Assembly: GCA_039186015.1 (NCBI GenBank) | Contig: JBCDAH010000031.1 | Coordinates: forward strand, 1-36,659 | DNA from: JBCBWG01 sp039186015 | Lineage (GTDB): Bacteria; Pseudomonadota; Alphaproteobacteria; Rhizobiales; Hyphomicrobiaceae | DNA length: 36,659 bases | Direction: 5' to 3' | Shown: positions 9,168-16,714 of the stretch, piece by piece | Position numbering within the stretch: the first letter of the stretch is position 1 | Layout of the letters: every line of letters begins with the position of its first letter | Program-made: the position numbers and the translations under genes | The notes under the pieces: generated by a model | What the model saw: only the letters and a program-made list of their open reading frames with translations | What the model was told of the DNA's origin: nothing | Databases searched by the model: none

Positions 9168-10658
9168 TCAATAGATCGAGGTGCGCTCGATTCCGGGACT
9201 CGACGTTGCCATGAGCGCGTCGAAGTGACGGCGCATGAGTTCCAAGCGCTGCTCCTGAAGGGCTGGCTCATCAAAGAGGTTCTCAAACTCTCCGGGATCA
9301 ACCTCGAGGTCGTAGAGTTCACCGAGGTCCGTGCCGTGGTAAACGATGTGCTTCATCCGCCCATCGAAGTACATTGTGCCGTGACTGGGTGCCGAGATCG
9401 CAGCGGAACCGAGGGCGTCATTGAACTCCGAAACCACATGCGGCTTGTGCGTATTGAGATCGGATGTGCCCGTCATTAGAGGCCAGAGTGACCGGCCTTG
9501 CACGTCGCCCGGCACGTCCAATCCCGTCGCTTCGAGAAGCGTTGGAGCAATATCGACAAGTTCAACCAGTGCGCGGGAGCGTACGTTCTCTTGTATGTGT
9601 CCTGGCCAGGAAACGATCAGCGGAACATGAACCAGACCTTCGAAGAAACGGCAGCCCTTATAGAGCAGTCCGTGGTCCCCAAGCATTTCGCCGTGATCGC
9701 TGTGAAAGACGACAATTGTGTTTTCGAGTTCGCCCATGGCGTCGAGCGCTCGCAGCAACCGACCGAACTCGTGATCGATCAATTCGATCATCGCGTAGTA
9801 GGCCGCCTTGACCACTTGGCCGTTGAACTGTTTGGGCGGGCTATAGGCGGTCTTGCGCGCCTCCTCGGCTGACAGTTTCTCGGTCGGCATTTCACCCATG
9901 GGATCCATGGCGTCGATCGTCTGCTGTGCGATCCCACGAAACGCCTTCTGCCGTTCAAGGTCGGAGGGTCGGAACAGCGGAGGTGGCAGGTCGCCCGGCG
10001 CGTAGCGGGCAAGGTAATCCGGAGGCGGGTCGAACGGCGGGTGAGGATCAAATGGGTTGAGCGACAACAACCAGGGGCCGGAGCGCTTCTGTTCAACGAA
10101 ACGGATCGCGGCCTCTGTCACCCATGTTGTCTGATGCAGCTCAGCAGGTACGCCCTCAGAGTAGAAGCCGGTGACCGTGCTGTAGAGGTCGGCGGCGTCC
10201 ACGCCTTTCTCTTTCTCCAACCACTGATGATAGGCGTGATGGGCGGGATCGAGATCCGGATGCGGGTGGTGGCTCCATTGGAAAAATCGATAGCCGTCGT
10301 CGGTGCGTTTCTCGTAACCTTTGGCACTCGATAGGTGCAGCTTACCGACGAGACCGCAATCGTAACCAGCGTCCGAGAAGATCTTGGTGACGAGGCGCTC
10401 TCCGGCGGGAAAGTAGGCGTTGCCATTGCGATGCACATGCGTTGTCGCCGGGTAGCGACCAGTCAGGAAGGAGGCCCGGCTTGGTGTGCAAATGGGGCTC
10501 TGGCAGTAGGCGTTCTCAAATGCCACGCCGGTTTCGCAAAACGCGTCGAGTTCTGGCGTGTTGATGTGCGGGTTGCCGAGTGCGCCGATTGTGTCGTGGC
10601 GCTGCTGGTCCGTGCAGTACCAAAGAATGTTTGGCCGTTGAGCCGCGTTGTCCGCCAT
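9168..10658 (-). CDS. Type I sulfatase (cytoplasmic), paralogue 4
   Basis: A 496-residue sulfatase without a signal peptide. The N-terminal NILWYCTDQQR carries D17. The formylglycine motif is CTPSR (C57-R61) within SPICTPSRASFLTGRYP, the most canonical of the five. GKLH (K106, H108), DPHPPFDPP (H206) and HSDHGE (D321, H322) fit the expected metal and sulfate-binding positions. A ribosome-binding site GGGGGAG precedes the ATG at 10658. The gene lies 71 nt downstream of another sulfatase in the same direction, so the two are likely cotranscribed. Its divergence from its neighbours suggests separate substrate niches rather than recent duplication. Arylsulfatase-like or choline-sulfatase-like labels are possible but not decidable here. 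Confidence 0.88.
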   Translation of the reverse strand: MADNAAQRPNILWYCTDQQRHDTIGALGNPHINTPELDAFCETGVAFENAYCQSPICTPSRASFLTGRYPATTHVHRNGNAYFPAGERLVTKIFSDAGYDCGLVGKLHLSSAKGYEKRTDDGYRFFQWSHHPHPDLDPAHHAYHQWLEKEKGVDAADLYSTVTGFYSEGVPAELHQTTWVTEAAIRFVEQKRSGPWLLSLNPFDPHPPFDPPPDYLARYAPGDLPPPLFRPSDLERQKAFRGIAQQTIDAMDPMGEMPTEKLSAEEARKTAYSPPKQFNGQVVKAAYYAMIELIDHEFGRLLRALDAMGELENTIVVFHSDHGEMLGDHGLLYKGCRFFEGLVHVPLIVSWPGHIQENVRSRALVELVDIAPTLLEATGLDVPGDVQGRSLWPLMTGTSDLNTHKPHVVSEFNDALGSAAISAPSHGTMYFDGRMKHIVYHGTDLGELYDLEVDPGEFENLFDEPALQEQRLELMRRHFDALMATSSPGIERTSIY

Positions 10659-10729
10659 GCGTTTGCTCCCCCAATCATTGTTTTGATTGTGCGCGACTCT
10701 GCCTGGCGGGTCTATCCCCGTGGCTGCAT

Positions 10730-12208
10730 CTATTCGACCTCAGCCGGTTGACCTGGCGGTGGCGTGTAGATCATCAGCGCTTCTGATGTGATGCGGTCCG
10801 CCCCACCCCAATGTTCGATCCAACGCCGCTGGTCAGACTTCGCGCGCGCATCGACGTCCTCCGGATCACAGATCACGCGTAGCTTCCTATCAAGCTCGCC
10901 GGCCATTGGGTGGTTCGGGCCCAGGTCGCGAAGTTCGTTCGGATCCGATTCGAGGTCAAACAGCTGCGGCTGCATCCCCACGTGATAGAGGAGTTTCCAG
11001 TGGCCCTCGCGAAGCATGAAGCTGCCGCTCTTCGACCCGGCTGCGTGATACTCCGCGAATACGGTCCGTTGCGTCTCTGAAGCCTTGAGCTCCGCCCATA
11101 GCGAAACAGCAAGATCTTCAACGTCGTTCTCATCAACATCGAGCCCGGCGCCCTCGAGGATCGTTGGATAGAGATCCACATGGCTCACAGGAGCGTTGAT
11201 CACGGCTCCCTCCGGCACGTCCGGTCCGGCCAGGATCAACGGCACACCGATCGATTCCTCAAACATGCAGGACTTGCCAAACAAGCCGTGAGCGCCAGCC
11301 AACTCACCGTGATCACTCGTGTAGACGACACGCGTGTCGGCGGCGAGACCGCTTTCCTCAAGAGCCGCCAGGACCTTACCAATCTCTGTGTCTAGGTGCT
11401 CGGTGAGCGCGAGATAACCGGCAAGTACGCGGCGTAGTGCCGGCTCGTCAGCGTCGGACATCGGTTGCGAATTCATGATCCGGCGCAGATGGGCGACGGC
11501 CGCGTGATCCTCGGCATGAGGCGTTTGCCAGTCGTCGGGTAGTGTCACGGCTGCTTCATCGCTCTCGCGGTAAAACTCCGCTGGCACCGAGAACGGCGGA
11601 TGCGCACTTGGGTAGGAGACGAACAACACCCATGGCTTGCCATCGTCGTTGGCGTGCGCCTGAAGCCAAGCGATCGCGGCTGTCGTAATCTCCCTGTCAA
11701 ATGCCTGATAAGGTGCCGTGCCAACGCCGGAGCGATCCATGTAGAGATGCCACTGACCTGCATTCACCGGCTCACCTTGTGGCTTACCTTGATTGACAGC
11801 CCGCAGCAGCATGTGGACACCGCCCTTGCCATCAAGGATATGCATCGGAAGCAATTCCTCGCTGAAGCCGTTGGCCACCGAGGTTTCCCTGAAGTGCAAC
11901 TTGCCGATCGATGAGACCGTGTGCCCAGCATCGCGCAAGCGCCGCATCCACGACACCACGTGACCGTCAAAAGGGATCGCGTTATCCCAGTACCCGGTCT
12001 GGTGCGGAAAGCGACCGGTGGCGAGTGCTGCGCGGGCCGGACAGCATAGAGGGCTGGCCGAATACGCGTTGGTGAACCGGGCCCCGCGCGCTGCCAGTCG
12101 ATCGAGGTTGGGTGTGCGCGCCAGTGGATTCCTATAACAGCCGAGATACCCGCGTGCGTGGTTGTCTGAGAGGAGGAACAAGAGATTCTTGGGTGCGGGC
12201 TTCGGCAT
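10730..12208 (-). CDS. Type I sulfatase (cytoplasmic), paralogue 5
   Basis: A 492-residue sulfatase. The ATG at 12208 (MPKPAPKNLLFLLSDNH) is preferred because GGGAG lies about 9 nt upstream and the sulfatase fold begins at once; the 24-codon upstream extension overlaps a decayed CoA-transferase tail. The formylglycine motif is CCPAR (C55-R59), with C55 the predicted modified residue and a second Cys in the variable position. GKLHF (K103, H105), SAHPPF (H203) and TSDHGE (D299, H300) are present. The regions around GYWDN and SIGKLHFR, the FxKSxMFEES segment and the C-terminal CDPEDVDARAKSDQ match the sulfatase at 1003-2466, marking a paralogous pair at the two ends of the block. It is cytoplasmic by absence of a signal peptide. 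It appears to be the first sulfatase of the minus-strand series. Confidence 0.87.
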   Translation of the reverse strand: MPKPAPKNLLFLLSDNHARGYLGCYRNPLARTPNLDRLAARGARFTNAYSASPLCCPARAALATGRFPHQTGYWDNAIPFDGHVVSWMRRLRDAGHTVSSIGKLHFRETSVANGFSEELLPMHILDGKGGVHMLLRAVNQGKPQGEPVNAGQWHLYMDRSGVGTAPYQAFDREITTAAIAWLQAHANDDGKPWVLFVSYPSAHPPFSVPAEFYRESDEAAVTLPDDWQTPHAEDHAAVAHLRRIMNSQPMSDADEPALRRVLAGYLALTEHLDTEIGKVLAALEESGLAADTRVVYTSDHGELAGAHGLFGKSCMFEESIGVPLILAGPDVPEGAVINAPVSHVDLYPTILEGAGLDVDENDVEDLAVSLWAELKASETQRTVFAEYHAAGSKSGSFMLREGHWKLLYHVGMQPQLFDLESDPNELRDLGPNHPMAGELDRKLRVICDPEDVDARAKSDQRRWIEHWGGADRITSEALMIYTPPPGQPAEVE

Positions 12209-12272
12209 ATCGGCAAACTCCCGGACAGCGACAGATTTCGAGCGGGCTGCGCAAACTTCGGTCGCAACGGCA

Positions 12273-12374
12273 CGCGCCAACGTCGATTAACGCATCGATT
12301 TCAGCATCTGCGAAGCCCACTTTATTCCGGACATCGCGTGTGTCCTGACCCAGCCGAGGCGGCGACACCCCATT
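12273..12374 (-). pseudogene. C-terminal remnant of a CaiB/BaiF (family III) CoA-transferase
   Basis: The minus-strand frame reads NGVSPPRLGQDTRDV... followed by VGFADAEIDALIDVGA. This is the characteristic C-terminal tail of family III CoA-transferases, which end with a proline-Leu-Gly-x-x-Thr-x-x-Val segment and then G-[FY]-x-x-A-E-I-x-x-L. Only about 34 codons survive. Upstream, the homology breaks exactly at the stop codon of the extensin-like gene, and downstream the frame runs on into unrelated sequence. The gene body is therefore missing. It indicates that a CoA-transferase once preceded the sulfatases and that a rearrangement joined the extensin-like gene to its 3' end. The call is from pattern recognition, not a search. 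Confidence 0.6.
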
Positions 12375-13056
12375 ACTCGTACGCCCGTTTGAAGTCTGTC
12401 AGATAGCAATACGACAGATGATAGCTCTTCCCATATTGACTCCGGGCACCGCGTTCGCGCCAGTCGATGACGCCGCAGTTGTCGACGATTGGTGTGCAGT
12501 TTAGCTTCCAGCCCATCAGGGTGATCGGCTTTCTGGGGTCGCATCCGGGTCCGGTAACGCCCCAATTGTCCAGAAAGGCGACAAAGAAGGCGCGGTCCTG
12601 GCTTTTGGCATCGCGTACGGCACGTCGATAGTCGAATGTGATGCCGTTGACCGTCACTTTGTCACCATCACACGCCTCACCGTACGCATGGCGACTAAAC
12701 CTGCCGCCGCTCCGCGTCGTACGGTCGTTTCGGATCCCGAGGCTGCAATCAAGAACAGCGCTCGTGACAACACCTGGCTGCCCTGAGGCAGCGAATCCGG
12801 CCTGAAAGGCGAAGCCTCTGCTATTGAGATGGGTGAGCCATGTGGCGGCGACCGGTTGGCAAGGATAGATCTTGAGATTGCTGGCTTCGCAGTCCGGGCG
12901 AACCAGAGGTTCGCCACGGGCCTGGCCTGCTTTTCCCGCGATCTTCAGCTGCAGGCTGACCGCTTGTTCAGCGTTGCCATGACCTGCCAGCAGGGTTACA
13001 GCGGCGAGCGATACTGAAACCCAGATCGTCGCAAGCCGGACAGCGCGGACAAGCAT
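12373..13056 (-). CDS. Exported Cys-rich protein with extensin-like/M15-like signature
   Basis: About 227 residues from the ATG at 13056, chosen because it gives a compact signal peptide (MLVRAVRLATIW, hydrophobic core, cleavage near GNA); a longer frame begins at 13104. Neither start has a strong ribosome-binding site. The central SRHAYGEACDGD (about residues 121-132) resembles the S-x-H-x-x-G-x-A-x-D metal-binding motif shared by the extensin-like C-terminal domain and M15/VanY-type peptidases, and YHLSYC near the C-terminus (about 212-217) could supply the last His. About eight cysteines suggest disulfide bonding outside the cytoplasm. A role in cell-wall peptide cleavage is suggested but unproven. 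It does not fit the sulfatase theme, and its 3' end abuts a CoA-transferase remnant, so it may have arrived by rearrangement. Confidence 0.55.
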   Translation of the reverse strand: MLVRAVRLATIWVSVSLAAVTLLAGHGNAEQAVSLQLKIAGKAGQARGEPLVRPDCEASNLKIYPCQPVAATWLTHLNSRGFAFQAGFAASGQPGVVTSAVLDCSLGIRNDRTTRSGGRFSRHAYGEACDGDKVTVNGITFDYRRAVRDAKSQDRAFFVAFLDNWGVTGPGCDPRKPITLMGWKLNCTPIVDNCGVIDWRERGARSQYGKSYHLSYCYLTDFKRAYE

Positions 13057-13262
13057 GTGTCGATACTCATGTTTACCCCAGATCAACGTAAGCCTCCGTC
13101 CCATGTCTCTGCAAGGATTGGTATGTTTTGGCGTCAGCCCAGGCGCGGCCTCGCAGCGAGGCGGCTCCTATGGAGAATACCCGACGGCGTGATCGAGAGC
13201 ATAGAGTTCGTTGCTCTTGTTGTGGCGTCGCGCCGGTTCGATCTTTGCCTCGTGCTTGGACG

Positions 13263-14423
13263 TCACCAGGCGGCACGATAGATCGCAAGCGCGTCGGCTT
13301 CAGAGACCTTACGCGGGTTGTTGACCAGCAGTCGCTGTTGCTTCATGGCATCCGAGGCCATCTTGGGCAGATCTTCCATGCCGATCGACACGTCGCGGAG
13401 CCGGGTCGCCAGCCCAAGTTTGCTCGACAGCGCCGCAAGCTCTTCGATGAAGGCGGCGCAGCGCGCTTGGTTTCCTTCCTCACGATCGAGATGCGGGAAC
13501 ACATCCCCCGCGATCGTCGCGTAAAGATGCGCCGCCTCTGGTGCGTTAAAGCGCAGCACATGTGGCAGCACCAGCGCGTTCGACAGGCCGTGCGGCACAT
13601 GGAATGTACCGCCGATCGGATAGGCCAGTGCATGCACCGCCGCGACTGGAGAATTGGCAAAGGCCTGCCCGGCGAGCATGGAGCCCAACAGCATGGCGCT
13701 GCGCGTCGCGAGGTCGGCCCCCTCGAAAACCGCCCGCTCGATGTTCGCGCCGAGAAGCCTGAGCGCCTCACGCGCCAGCATCTGCGAGAGCGGGTTGTTG
13801 TTGGCGTTGCTTGACGCGAACGCCTCGATGGCGTGCACCATGGCATCAACGCCGGTTGCTGCCGTGATCTCTGGCGGCAGGCCAAGCGTCAATTCGGCAT
13901 CGAGGATGGCCACATCCGGCAGGATAACCGGGCTCGACACGCCGCGCTTTTCTTCCGCGCCAACGGTGATGATGGAGACGGGCGTCACCTCGGAGCCGGT
14001 ACCGGACGTTGTCGGCAAGAGCATCAGCGGCAATCGCGGCCCCTTGGCCTGTGCGACGCCCCAGGCGCCATCGAGATCTTCATCTGAACCGAGTAACAGC
14101 GCCGCAAGCTTGGCGACGTCAAGCGAGGATCCGCCGCCAAACCCAATGACCCCAGTCACGTCGGCGGATCTTCCGGCTTCGACAGCAGCTTCGAGTGTCG
14201 CACGGGATGGATCGGCCTCGACGGCATCAAAGATCATCAGTTCGGCCCCGGCGTCCGTAAGCGAGGCGATCGCAGGATCGCAAAGTCCGATACGGCGTAA
14301 TCCAGGATCGGTCACGAACATGAGGCGCGGGCCAAGACGGCTTCCCACCAGATCGCCGAGACGGCGGCCTGCGCCAGGTTCGAACACAATCGAACTCGTC
14401 GTGTTGAAAACAAATGGCGTCAC
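13263..14423 (-). CDS. Iron-containing (group III) alcohol dehydrogenase
   Basis: A 386-residue Fe-dependent alcohol dehydrogenase family protein. The GTG at 14423 is taken as the start because AGAAGGGAA lies just upstream and the family N-terminus follows (TPFVFNTTSSIVFEPGAG); an ATG-initiated extension overlaps the regulator gene. The dinucleotide-binding motif GFGGGSSLD is at about 94-102, PTTSGTGSE at 137-145, and metal ligands are D193 and H197 (GVDAMVHAIE), H264 and H278 (VPHGLSNA). It starts 22 nt after bhcR in the same direction, so the two are likely cotranscribed and controlled with the BHAC. Plausible substrates are C2 or C3 alcohols or aldehydes such as glycolaldehyde/ethylene glycol, lactaldehyde or, as in the sulfoacetaldehyde reductase subgroup of this family, sulfoacetaldehyde. 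The direction and substrate are inference. Confidence 0.9.
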   Translation of the reverse strand: MTPFVFNTTSSIVFEPGAGRRLGDLVGSRLGPRLMFVTDPGLRRIGLCDPAIASLTDAGAELMIFDAVEADPSRATLEAAVEAGRSADVTGVIGFGGGSSLDVAKLAALLLGSDEDLDGAWGVAQAKGPRLPLMLLPTTSGTGSEVTPVSIITVGAEEKRGVSSPVILPDVAILDAELTLGLPPEITAATGVDAMVHAIEAFASSNANNNPLSQMLAREALRLLGANIERAVFEGADLATRSAMLLGSMLAGQAFANSPVAAVHALAYPIGGTFHVPHGLSNALVLPHVLRFNAPEAAHLYATIAGDVFPHLDREEGNQARCAAFIEELAALSSKLGLATRLRDVSIGMEDLPKMASDAMKQQRLLVNNPRKVSEADALAIYRAAW

Positions 14424-14445
14424 GGACGTTCCCTTCTGTTCAAGC

Positions 14446-15297
14446 TCAATCTGAACGACTCTCCGCGCTGCGAGCGGGCCTTTCTCCGCCAATGGCTTTG
14501 GTCACTTTAGCAGCCGCCCGTTTCACAAGCGGGCCAAACTCCATCAGCTTTTCGTCCGTCACGCGGACGGTTGGTCCCGATATGGAGATTCCGGCAACGG
14601 CTTCGCCATAGGCATTGAAGATCGGCGCAGCGATACAGCGCATACCAACGTTGCGCTCCTCGTCATCAATTGACCATCCTCTCGCTCGTGTCGTTTCGAG
14701 ATCTGCAAACAGATCGGCGGGAGATGACAGTGTCTTCGCAGTAAAGGTCTCCAAGCCCTTACCTTGCAAGATTTGCTCGACTTGCCTGCGGGGCATTTCA
14801 GCGAGCAGCGCCTTGCCAATGCCCGAAGCGTGCATTGCGCCGCGGGTACCGGGGCGAAAGAACGCGCGAATTGCTTCGTGGGTCTCGACCTGAGAAAGGA
14901 ACACCACGTCGCCGTCATCCGCCCGCGCCATGTTGGCCGTTTCACCGGTTGCGAGCATGAGTTGGCGCATCACCGATCGTCCGGCATCCACGACCCTGGT
15001 GCGACGTACAAACGAGCTGCCGATACGGAATGCATCGACACCCACCATCCAGTTTTGCGTCCCGTCGTCGAATTCCACGATCCCTTGCTGCTGCAGGGTC
15101 ACAAGCAGTCGATGTGCCGTCGACGGCGCCATGCCAGACCGCAACGCCAGTTCGGTGAGGTTAGCCTCGTCGATTTCAGCCAGCAGTTTCAAGAGCTCCA
15201 GGGCACGATCGAGGGCCTGCACTGTAGACGTTGACTTGCCGCCGCCGGTGTTGCGCGGGCGACCTCGGGTTTTCTTAAAGTCGATTTCGCTGGCCAT
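14446..15297 (-). CDS. bhcR: IclR-family regulator of the beta-hydroxyaspartate cycle (BhcR-like)
   Basis: A 283-residue IclR regulator. The start at ATG 15297 (MASEIDFKKTRGRPRN) has GAAGGCG upstream; upstream codons in the frame lack regulator character. Residues about 28-90 form the winged helix-turn-helix (STSTVQALDRALELL, GMAPSTAHRLLVTL). The rest is the IclR effector domain with HASGIGKALLAEMP (about 157-170) and a C-terminal VAGISISGP segment. It lies divergent from bhcABCD, the arrangement known for BhcR in Paracoccus denitrificans, where the protein controls the cycle and responds to glyoxylate. By analogy it should bind the palindromes between 15392 and 15452. The assignment rests on family and position; the effector is not visible in the sequence. 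Confidence 0.88.
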   Translation of the reverse strand: MASEIDFKKTRGRPRNTGGGKSTSTVQALDRALELLKLLAEIDEANLTELALRSGMAPSTAHRLLVTLQQQGIVEFDDGTQNWMVGVDAFRIGSSFVRRTRVVDAGRSVMRQLMLATGETANMARADDGDVVFLSQVETHEAIRAFFRPGTRGAMHASGIGKALLAEMPRRQVEQILQGKGLETFTAKTLSSPADLFADLETTRARGWSIDDEERNVGMRCIAAPIFNAYGEAVAGISISGPTVRVTDEKLMEFGPLVKRAAAKVTKAIGGERPARSAESRSD

Positions 15298-15391
15298 GTC
15301 GGTATCGCCTTCGCTGAGCTCAATCGAGACCAAGCACAATTCAGAAAAAAATTCCACAAAATCCGGAAGCATAACGATGGAATAAGTTTTA

Positions 15392-15404
15392 TGAAATAAT
15401 TTCA
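15392..15404. promoter_or_regulatory. Palindrome, candidate IclR-type operator 1
   Basis: TGAAATAATTTCA is a perfect 13-bp palindrome around a central A. It lies in the A/T-rich divergent region between bhcR and bhcA. Its layout (TGRAA...TTYCA) resembles the TGGAAATNATTTCCA-type sites bound by the classical IclR protein. It is a good candidate BhcR binding site and lies about 48 bp upstream of the proposed bhcA -35 box. Confidence 0.5.
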
Positions 15405-15436
15405 GATATTTAGATAGCCTACCTCTTTAATGGAAG

Positions 15437-15452
15437 ATTTTTCCGGAAAAAT
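15437..15452. promoter_or_regulatory. Palindrome, candidate IclR-type operator 2
   Basis: ATTTTTCCGGAAAAAT is a perfect 16-bp palindrome in the bhcR-bhcA intergenic region. Its right end touches the proposed -35 box of the bhcA promoter, where a bound regulator could either contact or exclude RNA polymerase. A second TCCGGA core occurs at 15362-15367 inside the same region. Binding by the adjacent IclR protein is inference. Confidence 0.5.
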
Positions 15453-15480
15453 TGAACGGCTGTGCTGTTGCAGCTATGGT
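15452..15480 (+). promoter_or_regulatory. Candidate sigma70 promoter for bhcABCD
   Basis: TTGAAC (15452-15457), a 17-bp spacer and TATGGT (15475-15480) form a plausible sigma70-type promoter, placing the start near 15487 and giving a 5' leader of about 25 nt before bhcA. A ribosome-binding site AGGAG follows at 15500-15504. The position directly after the 16-bp palindrome supports regulated transcription. Confidence 0.45.
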
Positions 15481-15512
15481 GCGTGCCATGCCAGTCCTTA
15501 GGAGATCGCGCC

Positions 15513-16703
15513 ATGGCAGGTCAGAACCCAGTCTTCATCCCTGGGCCAACCAATATTCCCGATCGCTTACGATATGCGATGAGTATCCAAACGACAGACC
15601 ATCGGGCGCCGGATTTTGTTGAACTACTGGGGCCGTTACTCGACGACCTCAAGCGGGTCTTCAAGACGGACTCCGGTCAGGTCATTACCTTTCCCGCAAG
15701 TGGTACAGGCGGCTGGGAAGCAGCGATAACGAATACGCTTTCGCCGGGCGACAAGGTGCTTGTTGCGCGCTTCGGGATGTTTTCCCATCGCTGGATCGAT
15801 TTGTGCCAGAGGCACAATCTCGATGTTGAAATCATTGAGTGCGCATGGGGCGAAGGCGCGCCTGCCGATCGTTATGGCGCGCGTCTGGCCGCCGACACCC
15901 GCCATGAGATCAAGGCTGTTCTGGTCACCCACAATGAAACGGCCACGGGGGTGCGTTCGGATATCGGCGCTGTCCGACAGGCCATGGATGCGGCCGGGCA
16001 TCCGGCGTTGCTCTTTGTCGACTGCGTTTCATCGCTGGCCTCGATGGACTTTCGAATGGACGAATGGGGCGTCGATCTGGCGGTCTCCGGCAGTCAGAAG
16101 GGCTTCATGCTGGCGACCGGCATGGCGATCATTGGCGTCAGCCAGAAGGCGCTGGAAGCTGCGAAGCACGCCAAGTGTCCGCGCACGTTCTTTGACTTTG
16201 GCGACATGGCAGGCGCAAACGAGAAAGGCGGCTTCCCGTACACGCCGCCCTTGCAGATCATGTACGGCCTGCGTGCCAGCCTCGACATGTTGTTCGAAGA
16301 AGGGATGGACAACGTCTTCGCACGTCATTTCCGGATCGCAGAAGGCGTGCGGGAGGCCACCCGCGCCTGGGGGCTGGAGCTCTGTGCCAAGCGACCGGAG
16401 CTCTATTCGGACACCGTGAGCGCAATCTACGTTCCCGAAGGTTTCAACTCGGACGAGCTGACCAACCATATCTTCGACACCTACGGCGTGTCATTCGGCG
16501 TCGGGCTTGGGCAAATGGCGGGCAGGGCTTTCCGTATAGGACATCTGGGATCGTTGACCGATGTCATGGCCCTATCCGGTCTCGCGACCGTCGAGATGGC
16601 CATGGCTGATCTGGACTATCCTGTCGAGCTAGGGTCGGGGACACGCGCAGCGCAGGAATATTATCGTTCGACCACGCAACCAGCTCTGCAAGCAGCAGCA
16701 TAA
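15513..16703 (+). CDS. bhcA: Aspartate--glyoxylate aminotransferase BhcA
   Basis: A 396-residue class V PLP aminotransferase. The ATG at 15513 (MAGQNPVFIPGP) follows AGGAG by 8 nt; the frame is open upstream, but those codons lie in the leader. Motifs are ASGTGGWEA (62-70), NETATGV (141-147), the PLP-ring Asp in FVDCVSS (D170) and the Schiff-base Lys in SGSQKGF (K196). The family includes serine- and alanine-glyoxylate aminotransferases; position first in a bhcABCD set and the 396-residue length point to BhcA, which transfers the amino group of aspartate to glyoxylate to give oxaloacetate and glycine in the cytoplasm. The gap to bhcB is 11 nt. If studied out of context it would be annotated serine-glyoxylate transaminase. 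Confidence 0.92.
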   Translation: MAGQNPVFIPGPTNIPDRLRYAMSIQTTDHRAPDFVELLGPLLDDLKRVFKTDSGQVITFPASGTGGWEAAITNTLSPGDKVLVARFGMFSHRWIDLCQRHNLDVEIIECAWGEGAPADRYGARLAADTRHEIKAVLVTHNETATGVRSDIGAVRQAMDAAGHPALLFVDCVSSLASMDFRMDEWGVDLAVSGSQKGFMLATGMAIIGVSQKALEAAKHAKCPRTFFDFGDMAGANEKGGFPYTPPLQIMYGLRASLDMLFEEGMDNVFARHFRIAEGVREATRAWGLELCAKRPELYSDTVSAIYVPEGFNSDELTNHIFDTYGVSFGVGLGQMAGRAFRIGHLGSLTDVMALSGLATVEMAMADLDYPVELGSGTRAAQEYYRSTTQPALQAAA

Positions 16704-16714
16704 AGGGGAAGGAC

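Noticed and set aside
13148..13162. GCCTCG-CAG-CGAGGC palindrome between the Fe-ADH and the extensin-like gene
   Set aside because: The loop is short, there is no T-run and no promoter element nearby; it is too small to call a terminator or operator.
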